Of a stretch of 64,000 nt of DNA, positions 1-11,455 are shown one piece after another (the stretch's first letter is position 1; each line of letters starts with the position of its first letter). Made by a program: the position numbers and the translations under genes. This stretch comes from Isoetes taiwanensis (Eukaryota; Streptophyta; Lycopodiopsida; Isoetales; Isoetaceae): positions 11,356,689 through 11,420,688 of the forward strand of contig JAJEKV010000041.1 of the NCBI GenBank assembly GCA_021234155.1, given 5' to 3'. The notes beneath the pieces are model-generated. The model was not told where the DNA came from. It ran no database searches and worked only from the letters and a program-made list of their open reading frames with translations.

Positions 1-253
1 TGAATTCTTGCTCAGCCTGAAGCAGCATTTGTTTGAAATCTGGCCTTCAGTCAGCAACCATCTTCTCTCTGAAAGTGCAAACTGTTAAATAACAAAACCT
101 ACTTTACTTAGAACTCTATGTTTTGTTTGATTTTCTTTCTTTTCTCCTTTTTATGTCTTTTATCATTTTAAACTTGAAATACTAACAAAGACTCGACAAC
201 TATATTCTTTGAGAATTATCACATAGTTCCTAACTAAAAGCATTACAACATGT
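1..253. other. AT-rich sequence downstream of element A pol
   Basis: This stretch lies 3' of the pol stop of the minus-strand Gypsy element A. It is probably the element's 3' untranslated region. I see no polypurine tract or LTR boundary that I could defend, and no coding signal. Confidence 0.4.
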
Positions 254-1360
254 TTACTCAAATAAGATCAGGCAGACATGCTGCTCCCAATACCTTTTCA
301 AGTGCAATGTGTTTATAGGATTAGCTAGCAATCTCCCTGTACCAATTTCTTGCAAAAGATAAGAACTCGTACCTGCAATTGCATGGATCTTGAAAGGGCC
401 TTCCCATAGGCCATCAAATTTACCCTTTATGAATCTTCCTTTGCTTTATTCCACTTGAGCACCAATTCATTTACTTTGAAACTTCCTTGTAACTTGTGTG
501 CAGCTTTGAAAGCTGCTATATCCTTAGCTTTTTTCCTCAGGTTGACATTCTCAGCTTCCAGCCTCTCTTCTTCAAGCATCAGCAACTTCTCATACCTGTC
601 TCTGTAAGCATCCTCTAGCTGCATCTGGATCTTCATTGCCAACCTGAGTGATGGCAATTCTAGTTCAACTGGGACCACAGCTTCAACACCATAGACAAGG
701 CTAAAAGGTGTATGGTTAGTAGCATTTTTTACAGTGGTCCTATATGCCCACAATGCATCATGCAGTTTAATATGCCAATCTTTTTTATGAACTTCAACTG
801 TTTTTTTTAGGATGCTCTTCAACACTTTGTTTGTTGATTCAGCTTGCCCATTGCCTTGAGGATAATAGGCAGAACTTTTCACATGTTTGACTTTTAATGC
901 TTTCAGTAGATTACTAATGACATCATTTATGAACTGTGTTCCCCTATCAGATACAATTTTGAAAGGAATGCCAAACCTGGTGCATATGTGCTCATGTAAA
1001 AATCTTGCAGTTATCAGAGCATTTGCCTGTCTAAGTGGAGTTGCTTCCACCCATTTAGTAAAATAATCTGTAGCTACTAGGATGTATTCATGCCTACCTT
1101 GAGATTCAGGAAATATAGGCCCTATAAAATCCAATCCCCAAATTTGAAAAGGACTAGGAGATACAATACCAGTAAGAGCAGCACGTTGAAGTATTCTTCT
1201 ACCATGAATTTGACATTTATGGCATCTTTTGATTGTCTCATAATAATCTTTGAACAAACTTGGCCAGAAGTAGCCCGGGCCTGATGATCTTCTTTGGTGG
1301 TGGTTTCACCTGCAAAATGCCCACCACAAATGCCTTCATGACATGCTTCCACAATCATTT
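254..1360 (-). pseudogene. Integrase region of Tat-like Ty3/Gypsy element A
   Basis: This is the C-terminal part of a retrotransposon polyprotein, the integrase that joins element cDNA to host DNA. The HHCC zinc-finger start (EACHEGICGGHF) is near 1350 and CHKCQIHGR near 1220. The catalytic core follows with D in WGLDFIGP, D in VSDRGTQF and E in GQAESTNK; I count exactly 35 residues between the second D and E, the usual DD35E spacing. LHDALWAYRTT and FSLVYGVEAVVPVE are typical of the plant Tat/Athila side of Ty3/Gypsy. The reading frame breaks near 1250 and has a stop near 427. The protein then resumes (KFDGLWEGPF, then NPINTLHLKRYW) and ends at a TAA at 254-256. A chromodomain is not apparent. 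The element is decayed, and some breaks may be sequence errors. Confidence 0.85.
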
Positions 1361-1644
1361 TCAGCTTTCAGATGCATGGACACATCTCAACAAAGACTCC
1401 ATTATAATCAATCTTGCACAACACATTTCCTACCATCTTGAATGTTTTAGCTTTAGTTCTAAATCTTCGGGTTTGCTTAGTATCCATGTTTTTAGGCAGC
1501 TCTCCATTTCGTAAATTCAATAAGGTCAAATTGCCAATCTTCATTCATCTTGCTAGACAAAACAAGGTTGGTGGAGTCTCCAGTCTCTGAGGTGTTTTCC
1601 ATGTCCCGCAATCCTTCAAAATCCTCAAATTCAAAAGCTCTCTC

Positions 1645-2870
1645 TCAGAAGATAATCACTAGGGCTCTTAATGGTTTTGACTGTTTTGACACTAAGATTA
1701 TAATCTTGAATTTTGCAGTGCCCACCGCATAGTTTGGCTTTGCTTTGACTTTTTGAAATAATAATGGAAGGGGATTTTGGTGCATGAGCACCTTTACCTC
1801 ATTGTGTTGGACAATATGTCCAAGTCTTTGTAGGAACCACATTATTCCCGCAAAGACTTTTTTTCCAATCTAGCATATCTCATTTCTGTGTCTGACCATA
1901 TCTTGCTTGTAAAGGCTATTATGCCATGATCCTGCAGTAGAGAAATGCCAACAGCCTTGTTAGTGATACTTATATAAGCTTTAAAAGGAAGACTATGATC
2001 AGGTGGTTTTAAAGCTTCTGATTGAGAAATTCGAGTGATGAGTAACTCAAAAGCAGCCTGGCACTCTGGTGTCCAATTTACTTCCATATGCTTGCTCTCA
2101 TGTTTGTTTGATTTGCCTACTCTTGTCAGATTTGCTATAGGACCCATAATATGTGAGAAATTAGGTACATAGATTCTTAAAAAACTAGTAAGTCCCATAA
2201 AGCTCTTTACTTGCCTCAGAGTTTTAGGTGGCACTACTCTCTTGAGTGCTTCCATCTTACCCTCTGAGACTTTGATTCCTTGAGCAGATACTTCATGTCC
2301 TAACAGTTCACCTTTTGAACATAGAAAGATACACTTCTTTGGATTTAAGCATACACCACTTTCCCTGCACAGACTCATAATCATAGTCAGAAGTTTCATG
2401 TGTTGCTCTATCAGTGTTCCTAGGCAAAGGTCATCAAGAAACACCCTAAATTTATCAAGAGGCATGCTTTGAAAGATTTTATCCATAGCCCTTTGGAATG
2501 TAGCAGATGCATTCATCAATCCAAAGGGCATTTTTTGCATGGCAAAGGTTCCCCAAGGGGTTATGAAGGAGGTCTTAGCTTGGTCTGCTTCCTTGATTTT
2601 AATCTGATTAAAACCTGAAAATCCATCTAGAAATGAATAAATCTCTTTACCGCCAGCTTGCATGAAGCACCTCTTCTAGAAAGGGAAGTGGATAACAGTC
2701 TTTTATAGTAGCCTTATTAAGGTCTCTATAATCTATGCATATGCGTATAGTTTTGTTCTTTTTTTCAACAGGTACTATGCATGACAGCCACTCAGGGTTG
2801 GTTATCTCAGTGATAACTTCAGCTTCTTTCATCTTTAATAATTCCTCTCTGATCAAAGTTAGCAAGGATC
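1645..2870 (-). pseudogene. Reverse transcriptase plus linked RNase H of element A
   Basis: This is the RT of the minus-strand Gypsy element. RT motifs run in order: NPEWLSCIVPVEKKNKTIRI, then CIDYRDLNKATIKDCYPLPF, then FLDGFSGFNQI, then PFGLMNASATFQRAMD, then VFLDDLCLG. The catalytic box is FLDD instead of YxDD, and elements C and D share this, so it is a lineage trait and not decay. The RT-linked RNase H follows: KAYISITNKAVG stands where other Gypsy elements have a TDAS-type motif, so the first catalytic Asp is missing. A stop interrupts the frame near 1842, and the coding continues weakly to about 1645 (QRLGHIVQHNEVKVLMHQ). The stretch from 1645 to the integrase at 1360 has only broken coding. 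Confidence 0.85.
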
Positions 2871-3208
2871 TATTTATCTTTCTCGGTTTTGCATGACAGC
2901 TTGGTTCCTTCTTTCATCTTTATTTCAAATTCACATATCTCAGTCTTTACACCTACCAACTCTGTGTAATCCCATGCAAATACATCTTTCCACTCTTCAA
3001 AGAATTCTTGTAATGATGCTTCTTTCTGAGTTTTAAACATATCACCTAGAAACAGAGTTCTAATCTCATCATTCTTGGTTATAGTCAGTTCTTTTACCTC
3101 TTTCTCTTGCTGAGCATCTATTACCAGAATGGGATGTAGTTGTGCAATCTCTTCATGTTCCAACTCTTCTTCTTTGATAGCTCCTTCAGCAAGGTAATCT
3201 AGCAGCAC
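2871..3208 (-). pseudogene. Linker between RNase H-like domain and RT, element A
   Basis: About 110 residues (LLDYLAEGAIKEEELEHEEI through VGVKTEICEFEIKMKEGTK) correspond to the linker seen in elements C and D between the upstream RNase H-like domain and RT. It includes FFEEWKDVFAWDY, a segment typically found just N-terminal to plant Gypsy RT. It has no catalytic role that I can name. The frame ends close to the RT frame, so a shift separates the two. Confidence 0.7.
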
Positions 3209-3575
3209 ACTTCTGCATAGGGCATCTCGCTTTCACAATTCTCATCCCTTGGTATGTAATTCAAACTCCATTTGTTAAATTTGCTCAACCAGCTCAAAGC
3301 TTCCTCTTCAAAGAATAGCATTTCTTGGTTCTTGGCTTGATACTCACCATTGATTTTTGCTTTTGCATATTAGTTGAGAGTCACCATAAATGGTTACTTC
3401 TGGGTCAAATCCCTAATGAAATAGCTTCCTCGTAAGCCAGCCAAAAGGGCTCAGACTCAGCCATATTGGAGGTTATACCAACATGTATCCTGCCAACCTT
3501 TGAAAGCAATGCTAGCACAATCTTTGATTATAGCTGAAGAAGATGCCACCTAGCTTAACGGATATTCCACCATCA
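3209..3575 (-). pseudogene. Decayed RNase H-like domain upstream of RT, element A
   Basis: Reading minus across several frames gives IWFDGGISVKL near 3575-3545, then SSAIIKDCASIAFKGW, then KNQEMLFFEEEALSWLSKFN and WSLNYIPRDENCESE near 3230. These line up with the better preserved domain in element C (LWFDGGVSKKL to FNEEADAL). The middle catalytic segment is unreadable through shifts and stops. It lies between protease and RT, as in C and D. Confidence 0.65.
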
Positions 3576-4580
3576 AACCAGATGACACCCAATTCTTGTG
3601 ATCTCGAAAGTTAGAAGAGTAAGAGGGTACCAACTCATCCAGGAGATCCATGGCTAGAGGTAGTTTGTAGAATCCCATGGTGCTTTGTTCAAGCATTTCT
3701 TCTTCCAAAAAACTACAGATATTAGTACTCCCTGACTTGTTGTAGAGGGTTGTCCTTTTAACTCCATCAGATATGGTACACTCTCCTTTTGACCATACAG
3801 GTCTGGCATCAACTGTAGACATCCATCTCCTGCCAAGTAACAAGTCATAGATGTCAGTAGTGCTGTTGCCAAACTCGAAAGCAACTACAAAAAAACTAGC
3901 TTGAACCACAATCCCTTGGTTTCCCTTTGGTACACTGTAACAACACCTAAAGGCATGATTTTAGCATTAGAAAATGATCTCAACACCATTGGTGAAGGTT
4001 TTGTGATCTTCAATCCACATTTTTGCATTATATGCTGAGGCATCACATTCAAAGAAGAACCACCATCTAATAAAACTCTAGGAAGTTGATGAGTACCAAT
4101 CTTTGCTGAACATGTAAAGGCACCAGGGTCTTCCTCTTCCTGAGTCAGCACAATTTCAGAAGCAAAAGACACTGTTTCTACATTACTAGAGTTGATCACT
4201 TTCTGCCTATAGCTAGGAGCAATTCTCAACAGAGTCAATAAATCCAAAGTTACCTTAGAATTCTTAAGAATATGTTCAAAGTCATCCAAATCTTTATCTT
4301 TTCTCTGAAATCTCTCAGCAGGAGCAGGAGCTATTACCTGACAAGCTTGATCTTCTTTTTGAATTTCCTTCTCTTGGCACTGACCTGAGCTTGCATCCTT
4401 CTTGTTCTCAGCCATAGCTCTAGTTTGTACTGCCATGACTGCTTCCTGGAATGCTTCTTCTTCCAAGAATCTCACAGATGCACTAGTCTCAGCCTTTTTG
4501 CCTTGTTCTTGTTTCTCCAAATACTCCTTCACCAAGCACCTATCCTCATAATGGCCAATCTCCTTGCAGAACTTGCACAC
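3576..4580 (-). pseudogene. Gag zinc knuckle and protease of element A
   Basis: This is the upstream end of what survives of element A. It opens with the CCHC knuckle CKFCKEIGHYEDRC at about 4578-4537, a nucleic-acid-binding motif of Gag. A charged linker follows, then a retropepsin-like protease with LLDGGSSLNVMP near 4070, where DGG replaces the usual D-S/T-G. It continues in another frame through YDLLLGRRWMSTVDARPVWS. The N-terminal Gag is missing: the element is cut at 4580, where plus-strand integrase of another element begins. Confidence 0.8.
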
Positions 4581-5462
4581 TGGGCTTGATTTTATAGGAC
4601 CTGTAGATCCACCTTCTTCTGCACAACATCAGTACATCCTTGTGGCCACTGATTACTTTACAAAGTGGGCTGAAGCTGTTCCCCTGAGACAAGCCAATGC
4701 ATATACCACTGCCAGATTTATCCATGAGAATATATGTGCCAGGTTTGGCATACCTTTCAAACTCATATCTGATAGGGGTAGTCAGTTTTTAAACGATGTC
4801 ATAGCCACATTGCTAGCAACTCTCAAAGTGAGACACTCCAAGAGCTCGTCTTATTATCCTCAAGGTAATGGCCAAGCAGAATCTACAAACAAAGTGCTCA
4901 AGACTATTCTCAAGAAGACTATTAGTGTTTCAAAGAAAGATTGGTACATGAAGTTACATGATGCTTTATGGGCTTATAGAGTTACTACCAAAATCTCAAC
5001 CAAGCATACACCTTTCAGCCTGGTTTATGGAGTAGAATCTATTGTCCCAATAGAATTAGAACTTCCCTCCCTGAGGATGGCCTTGAAACTAAATTTGGAA
5101 ATGGAGGAAGCACTCAAAGAAAGATGTATACGACTTATGCAGTTGGAAGAGCAATGCACATGAAGTGAAAAATGCAATATTATTAAAAAGCCAAAGATCT
5201 GGCAGCATTCAAGGCTACACATAAATTACAAGGTACATTGAGAGATGGGGAATTAGTTTTAAAATGGAATAAAGCAAAAGAGGATTGTGCCAGCAAATTT
5301 GAAGAGCTGTGGGAAGGTCCTTTTGAGGTTGCGAACAACCGGGCCGTGATTCTTCTTGGCCGAGGTCCATATCGAAGGGAGGGTCTTACCAAATCCTATC
5401 AATATTCTCGTGATTTGAAGAGGTAACGGCAACAACATGTTGCCCTTAGTTTGTTTGAATAA
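4581..5462 (+). pseudogene. Integrase core and pol C-terminus of Gypsy element B
   Basis: This is a Tat-like integrase from GLDFIGP to the pol end, lacking its zinc finger and everything upstream. The catalytic D (GLDFIGP), D (LISDRGSQF) and E (GQAESTNK) are all present, as are LHDALWAYRVTT and FSLVYGVESIVPIE. The frame breaks near 5160. The tail is recognisable as KFEELWEGPFEV, then LPNPINILV in a shifted frame, then QQHVALSLFE ending at a TAA at 5460-5462. It is clearly related to element A but not the same copy. The orientation is opposite to A and the junction is abrupt at 4580/4581. Confidence 0.85.
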
Positions 5463-5789
5463 GAATTAGTAGCTATATTTAGAGTATGAGTTATTAGGGT
5501 AGAAACAGAGTCATGAAATATTTCAAAAGACAAAAAAAACAAATTGCATTGCATTAGATATAAATTGTCCTGAAGATTAGTAAGTTAGAGCTTGAATTAT
5601 TTATAAGTCTTAAAAAATGTGTGAAGTATGTCATGAGAAGTTAAATTTTCAAGTTAGATAAGTAAGTTGTAGGATTGCACCTTGTTGTCATAACCTTTTG
5701 CAGAGATAACTATTCTATGAGCTAAACGATTCTTGAAGAACAGGTATGTGGTGCTAATGATTAATTAAGCTTCCATGCAGGAACATCCA
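5463..5789 (+). other. 3' untranslated region of element B
   Basis: AT-rich non-coding sequence directly after the pol stop of element B. I see no gene. It leads into a tandem array, the usual arrangement in Tat/Ogre-type elements. Confidence 0.4.
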
Positions 5790-6190
5790 CTGGCCATACA
5801 TCATTCATTTCATCTTTTCACTCTCCATTATCTTCACCTCACATATGTGTGCTGCTATCATCCTCACCATCCAGCAAGCACACTCAGCTAACATGTTTGT
5901 TATATACTGTATGCAGGTGCAGGTTCATCCTTGACTCATTCGCTCCATCTGCTCATTCATTCTCTTCACTTCACAAATGTGTGCTGCCATCATCTTTACC
6001 ACCCAGCAAGCACACTCAGCTAATATGGTTGTTGTATCTTTGTATGCGGTGCAGGTTCATCCTTGACTCATTCGCTCCATCTGCTCATTCATTCTCTTCA
6101 CTTCACACATGTGTGCTGCCATCATCTTTACCACCCAGCAAGCACACTCAGCTAACATGCTTTTACATACTGTATGCAGGTTCACCCTCA
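5790..6190 (+). repeat. 132-bp tandem array, about three copies
   Basis: A unit containing TGTGTGCTGC, CAGCAAGCACACTCAGCTAA and GGTTCATCCTTGACTCATTC recurs. GGTTCA starts are at 5922, 6054 and 6179, so the period is 132 and then 125. The last copies are the most alike. The array lies between the pol stop and the R repeat. Long open frames across it are by-products of the repeat. Confidence 0.85.
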
Positions 6191-6306
6191 ATATCATTCA
6201 TCATCATCTGCTCCATGCTTGGCCTGATTTCCATGAAGAACTCTGTTTCTCAAACATATGCATCATATCCACATTGCCATTCTTTTTTCCATCATGGCAA
6301 TCTTCT

Positions 6307-8153
6307 GCACTTTGAAGTCATCAGGGGTTTGGCAAACCAGTCTCCCTCTTTTTTTTTAGCATGATGCTGCCACTCATGGCAGCATAGAAGAGCCTAGACA
6401 TATCTGACATTTGGCTCATTGATTGCATGAGGAAATATGAAGACCATTGGCTTTCAGAAGCATTTGAAGACTCAGTCAAACAGCAAAAGGAACAAATGTT
6501 TAGAAGAACCAAAGAAGGACATTCACTTGGTTATTTCAAAATTGGAGGATGGACAAGGTTTTTGATTATCATCCAAAGTACTAGAGATCACTCCTACAAG
6601 ATTTGAAGTCACTTGTTGAAGAATTGCGAGGCATGAGCATGGTATGAAGTCTATTTCATGATTTGAGCATTTGAAGTTTGGATTCTTGATGTTGTAAGAG
6701 TTTTGCCTAGCCAATTTCCCATTTTTATAGCCATTTGACTCATATTCCACCTTCCTATCTCTTGTCATCTCTACACTTCATACTATCATTTCCCATACAC
6801 CTATATTTCATCATACCATACCTTGGGATTGTTCAAATCACTTTTCCCTAGTCAAAATGAGCCACACACTCATGATCCATCCATACATTCATAAGTTTAC
6901 CAAAAGAAACTAAAAAAGTTGAGGCTTTACCCTACTTTCTCTCACTTCAAAAAACCTAGGGTTAAAATGATCACTAGGTTGAGGAAAGGTTGTCACCTAT
7001 GTCTAGTGGCAAAGAATTCTTTTTTATGCCCACATCATCACTCACAAGTCCACATTACTATTCATTACACACGTGTCAACCCACATCATTTTCATTCCAT
7101 ATCCACCTCATTAAAACATTTTTGACTAGGGAAAAGTTCTTTTTGTCATCCAATGGTACCACATCAATTACATTTGCCACCTCACCAAAATTTATGCCTA
7201 GTCACCCCCCTTCACTCTTTTGACAAAAAATCAAAGTGCTCCAAATCATCTTTTGACAAAACCACACTGGTAGCCCTTGTGAAAATATGCCACGGCACAA
7301 AAGATTTTCAAATTGAGTTGTTTGGACCTCCTTAAGCTACTTCTTGGGAAGCGTGCCTTCTTTGGAAAAATGGCAAAACCTACCTACATCTATTCCCCCC
7401 ATCTATATACCCTCTCATTTCATGAGTATGCGTCCCCCAGCGTGCCGGTCAAAAACACGAGCGGCTGGCGTGGGAGGAGAACCGCAATTAGTTAAAAGCT
7501 TGAGAAGTCTATTTATATCCTTGTTTAACTTTTGCTCTTGGCACGTGGGATATATCCGGAAGAAAGCAAGAACCCTAAATTTTGCCAACCAAAAACGGAA
7601 TTTTTGGTGTATCCGACCACTAATTCACATCATTACCTTCGAATCCACCTACGCAACATCAAGAAAACCAAATAGAAGCTAAAAGACAAAGGATCTGGCC
7701 GTAGATTCAAGAATTGCAACAGAACAGGGCCTTTTTAAAGAGGGCAAATCTCTATGCGAAAGTTAGGGGCTTTTACGCTAAATTGAAGACTACTGGTGTG
7801 AAGTACATGCAAAAGTGATCTCCTGCTGCGGATTCGACCCTCCTTGCTGGTCAAATTGATGGATTGATCGGTAAAAGGCGACCATAAACCTGTCAGTTTT
7901 TGAGAAATATGCTTTGCTCATTAACTGTGGGCATCGAAAATGATGTGATTCCTCAGATTTGATATATCAAGTGAATGAAAATCCAATTTGGTAATATCTC
8001 TCCCTTTGAAATTGTTGAAATTCCAAAAAGTAGCTCTAAAATCGCTTCTATATTGCATAAAGACTAAAGAAAATTCAAAAAATAGCTTATTTTGTTTCCT
8101 TCAACTAGTATGTATATCAGTCAATACTGTTCTATGGTTAATAAAGAAGAAAC
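6307..8153 (+). repeat. R repeat, plus orientation, copy 1 (probable long LTR, truncated)
   Basis: The copy begins at TGCACTTTGAAGTCATC, the same start as at 16934, and follows the pol and tandem array of element B, so a 3' LTR is the simplest reading. A TATA-like TATTTATATCC lies near 7512-7522. Downstream comes an AACATCAAGAAAACCAAATA leader-like stretch. The copy ends abruptly at 8153, where it meets an inverted copy. No protein is supported; the 60-110-codon open frames here recur in every copy and look incidental. Confidence 0.6.
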
Positions 8154-10808
8154 TCACTAGACAATTGATGTGATATATGTGCAAAATATATTCAGAAGTC
8201 AGATATCATTTGGTACTTTAAAACACACATAAACTATTTGGGTCAAAATTTGGTCAATGCCCTCAGAGAGCTTCGCATTTGAATTCTTTTAGGAATATCT
8301 TTTTTGAATGAAACCACCTGGGAAGGTATTAAAGGGTCTAAAGGGTCACATGCAAACGCTAATACAGTCCAGAGATAAAGATATTTTGGAACTATGGGGT
8401 TTTATGAACTGACAGACTGTGTCTTTTGCCACAGAGAATGCTTTTTCAAATTTTATCGTTATTTAAATAGGAAGTCTATGTAAAAGGAACATTGGAGATA
8501 TCCTAAGTCAACCCTTGTTATTTATACCACTAGAGCTTCAGGAGTTCAACTATAGAGCATACAAAGGTGCAGTTAAAATGATGAGAAACGGAATGGTATT
8601 ATGATGAGCAGAGTTTCTTCTTTATTAACCATAGAACAGATTGGATCGATATATATACTAGTTGAAGGAAACAAAATAAGCTATTTTTTGAATTTTCTTT
8701 AGTCTTTATGCAATATAGAAGCGATTTTAGAGCTACTTTTTGGAATTTCAACAATTTCAAAGGGAGAGATATTACCAAATTGGATTTTCATTCACTTGAT
8801 ATATCAAATCTGAGGAATCACATCATTTTCGATGCCCACAGTTAATGAGCAAAGCATATTTCAAAAAACGAGACGGGTTTATGGTCTTTTTTTACTGATC
8901 AACGATCAATTTGACCAGCAAGGAGGGTCGAATCCGCAGCAGAGATCACTTTTGCATGTACTTCACACCAAGTAGTCTTCAATTTAATTTAGCGTAAAAG
9001 CCCCTAACTTTCGCATAGAGATTTGCCCTCTTTAAAAAGGCCCTGTTCTGTTGCAATTCTTGAATCTACGGCCAGATCCTTTGTCTTTTAGCTTCTATTT
9101 GGTTTTCTTGATGTTGCAGAGGTGGATTCGGAAGGTAATGATGTGAATTAGTGGTCGGATACAGCCAAAAAATTCCGTTTCTTGGTTGGCAAAAATTTAG
9201 GGTTCTTGCTTTCTTCAGCGGATATATCCCACAGGCCAAGAGCAAAAAGTTAAACAAGGATATAAATAGACTTCTCAAGCCGTTTTAACTAATTGCGTGG
9301 TCTCCTCCCACGCCAGCGTCGGCTCGTGTTTCGACCTGGCACGCCAGGGGGGACGCCACTTGGCGGGAAATGAGAGGGTATATAGATGGGGGGGAATAGA
9401 TGTAGGTAGGTTTTGCCATTTTTTCCAAAGAAGGCACGTTTCCCAAGAAGTAGCTTAAGGAGGTCCAAACAACTCAATTTGAAAATCTTTTGTGCCAGGT
9501 GGCATATTTTCACAAGGGCTACCAGGTGGTTTTGTCAAAAGATGATTTGGAGCACTTTGATTTTTTGTCAAAAGAGTGAAGGGGGTGACTAGGCATAAAT
9601 TTTGGTGAGGTGGCAAATGTACTGCTGATGTGGTACCATTGGATGACAAAAAGAACTTTTCCCTAGTCAAAAATGTTTTAATGAGGTGGATATGGAATGA
9701 AAATGATGTGGGTTGACACGTGTGTAATGAATAGTAATGTGGACTTGTGAGTGATGATGTGGGCATAAAAAGAATTCTTTTGCCACTAGACATAGGTGAC
9801 AACCTTTCCTCAACCTAGTGATCATTTTAACCCTAGGTTTTTTGAAGTGAGAGAAAGTAGGGTAAAGCCTCAACTTTTTTAGTTTCTTTTGGTAAACTTA
9901 TGAATGTATGGATGGATCATGAGTGCAGGGAAAAAATTAGTAGCTAATCTTAGCTAAATGGCGAAATTTTAGACTTATTGGAAAAAAAAAACGGCTAAAC
10001 TATGGCCCTTTTTGGGCCAAAAAAAAAGAAAATATTAGCCAAGTCTATTTCACGCCCCACCTCTATTTCATCCGACTTTAGCTAATCGTAAGAAAGTATA
10101 AGTGTCAAAAATTGGAGAGTTTAGCCAAAACTTAGAAGCTTTTACTTCAAATTTTGATGTACTTTAGCCAAATTATTTTATAACCTTTATATATATTATG
10201 ATTAGTTAATATTTAGGCTTAAATTAGTGCAAAATAGCCAAATGATAGAAGATTTTTTTATTTTTAAATATAAGTTTAGCCAAATGTAAGAAAGTAGAGG
10301 TGGCAAAATTTGAAAAGATTAGCTAAACGATAGAAGATTTCATCTCAACTGTTGGCATACTTTAGCCAAGTCTATTCCACCACTTTGGATTTAGAAGTTC
10401 CTTATTTTTTTCCCTGCATGAGTGTGTGGCTCATTTTGACTAGGGAAAAGTGATTTGAACAATCCCAAGGTATGGTATGATGAAATATAGGTGTATGGGA
10501 AATGATAGTATGAAGTGTAGAGATGACAAGAGATAGGAAGGTGGAATATGAGTCAAATGGCTATAAAAATGGGAAATTGGCTAGGCAAAACTCTTACAAC
10601 ATCAAGAATCCAAACTTCAAATGCTCAAATCATGAAATAGACTTCATACCATGCTCATGCCTCGCAATTCTTCAACAAGTGACTTCAAATCTTGTAGGAG
10701 TGATCTCTAGTACTTTGGATGATAATCAAAAACCTTGTCCATCCTCCAATTTTGAAATAACCAAGTGAATGTCCTTCTTTGGTTCTTCTAAACATTTGTT
10801 CCTTTTGC
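8154..10808 (-). repeat. R repeat, minus orientation, copy 2, interrupted by a MITE
   Basis: This is the reverse complement of the R unit, entered at its far end (ACTAGACAATTGATGTG). It runs to the CAAAAGGAACAAATGTTT position that in copy 1 lies near 6490-6505. With copy 1 it forms a large inverted repeat with arms of about 1.7 kb around a spacer near 8154-8640. A 491-bp hAT-type MITE interrupts it at 9926-10416. The join to the next R fragment at about 10808 uses the short shared string CTTTTG. Confidence 0.7.
9926..10416. mobile_element. hAT-type MITE inside R copy 2
   Basis: The termini are CAGGGAAAAAA and TTTTTTTCCCTG, flanked by perfect 8-bp duplications CATGAGTG at 9918-9925 and 10417-10424. 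Other R copies have this site uninterrupted. The TIR start CAGGG and the 8-bp target duplication are hallmarks of the hAT superfamily. The inside is AT-rich, with many TTAGCCAA/TTAGCTAA words and no coding capacity, so it is non-autonomous. Confidence 0.88.
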
Positions 10809-11455
10809 CACAGAGAATGCTTTTTCAAATTTTATCGTTATTTAAATAGGAAGTCTATGTAAAAGGAACATTGGAGATATCCTAAGTCAACCCTTGTTAT
10901 TTATACCACTAGAGCTTCAGGAGTTCAACTATAGAGCATACAAAGGTGCAGTTAAAATGATGAGAAACGGAATGGTATTATGATGAGCAGAGTTTCTTCT
11001 TTATTAACCATAGAACAGTATTGACTGATATACATACTAGTTGAAGGAAACAAAATAAGCTATTTTTTGAATTTTCTTTAGTCTTTATGCAATATAGAAG
11101 CGATTTTAGAGCTACTTTTGGAATTTCAACAATTTCAAAGGGGAGAGATATTACCAAATTGGATTTTCATTCACTTGATATATCAAATCGAGGAATCACA
11201 TCATTTTCGATGCCCACGTTAATGAGCAAAGCATATTTCGAAAAAAAGCGACGGGTTTATGGTCACTTTATCGATCAATCCATCAATTTGACCAGCAAGG
11301 AGGGTCGAATCCAGCAGGAGATCACTTTGCATGTACTTCACACCAAAGAGTCTTCAATTTAGCGTAAAAGCCCCTAACTTTCGCAGATAGAGATTTGCCC
11401 TCTTTAAAAGGCCCCTGATTCATTTGCAATTCTTGAATCTACGGCCGAGATCCAC
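10809..11455 (-). repeat. R repeat, minus orientation, copy 3 (partial)
   Basis: This is part of the minus R unit, from CCACAGAGAATGC to TGAATCTACGGCC. It is joined at AGATCC to the leader of element C (ACCCCGGTTCTTGGGAACTATGG). Its orientation is opposite to that expected for a 5' LTR of C, so it is not simply the partner of the R copy at 15930. Confidence 0.65.

Noticed and set aside
5849-6364. 171-codon open frame with internal amino-acid repeats
   Set aside because: It is a translation of the 132-bp tandem array in an element 3' region; other frames across the array are also open.
6523-6768. 81-codon open frame found identically at 6523, 10523 and 17151
   Set aside because: It recurs because it lies in the R repeat. 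It has no domain, and neighbouring bases are equally conserved between copies.
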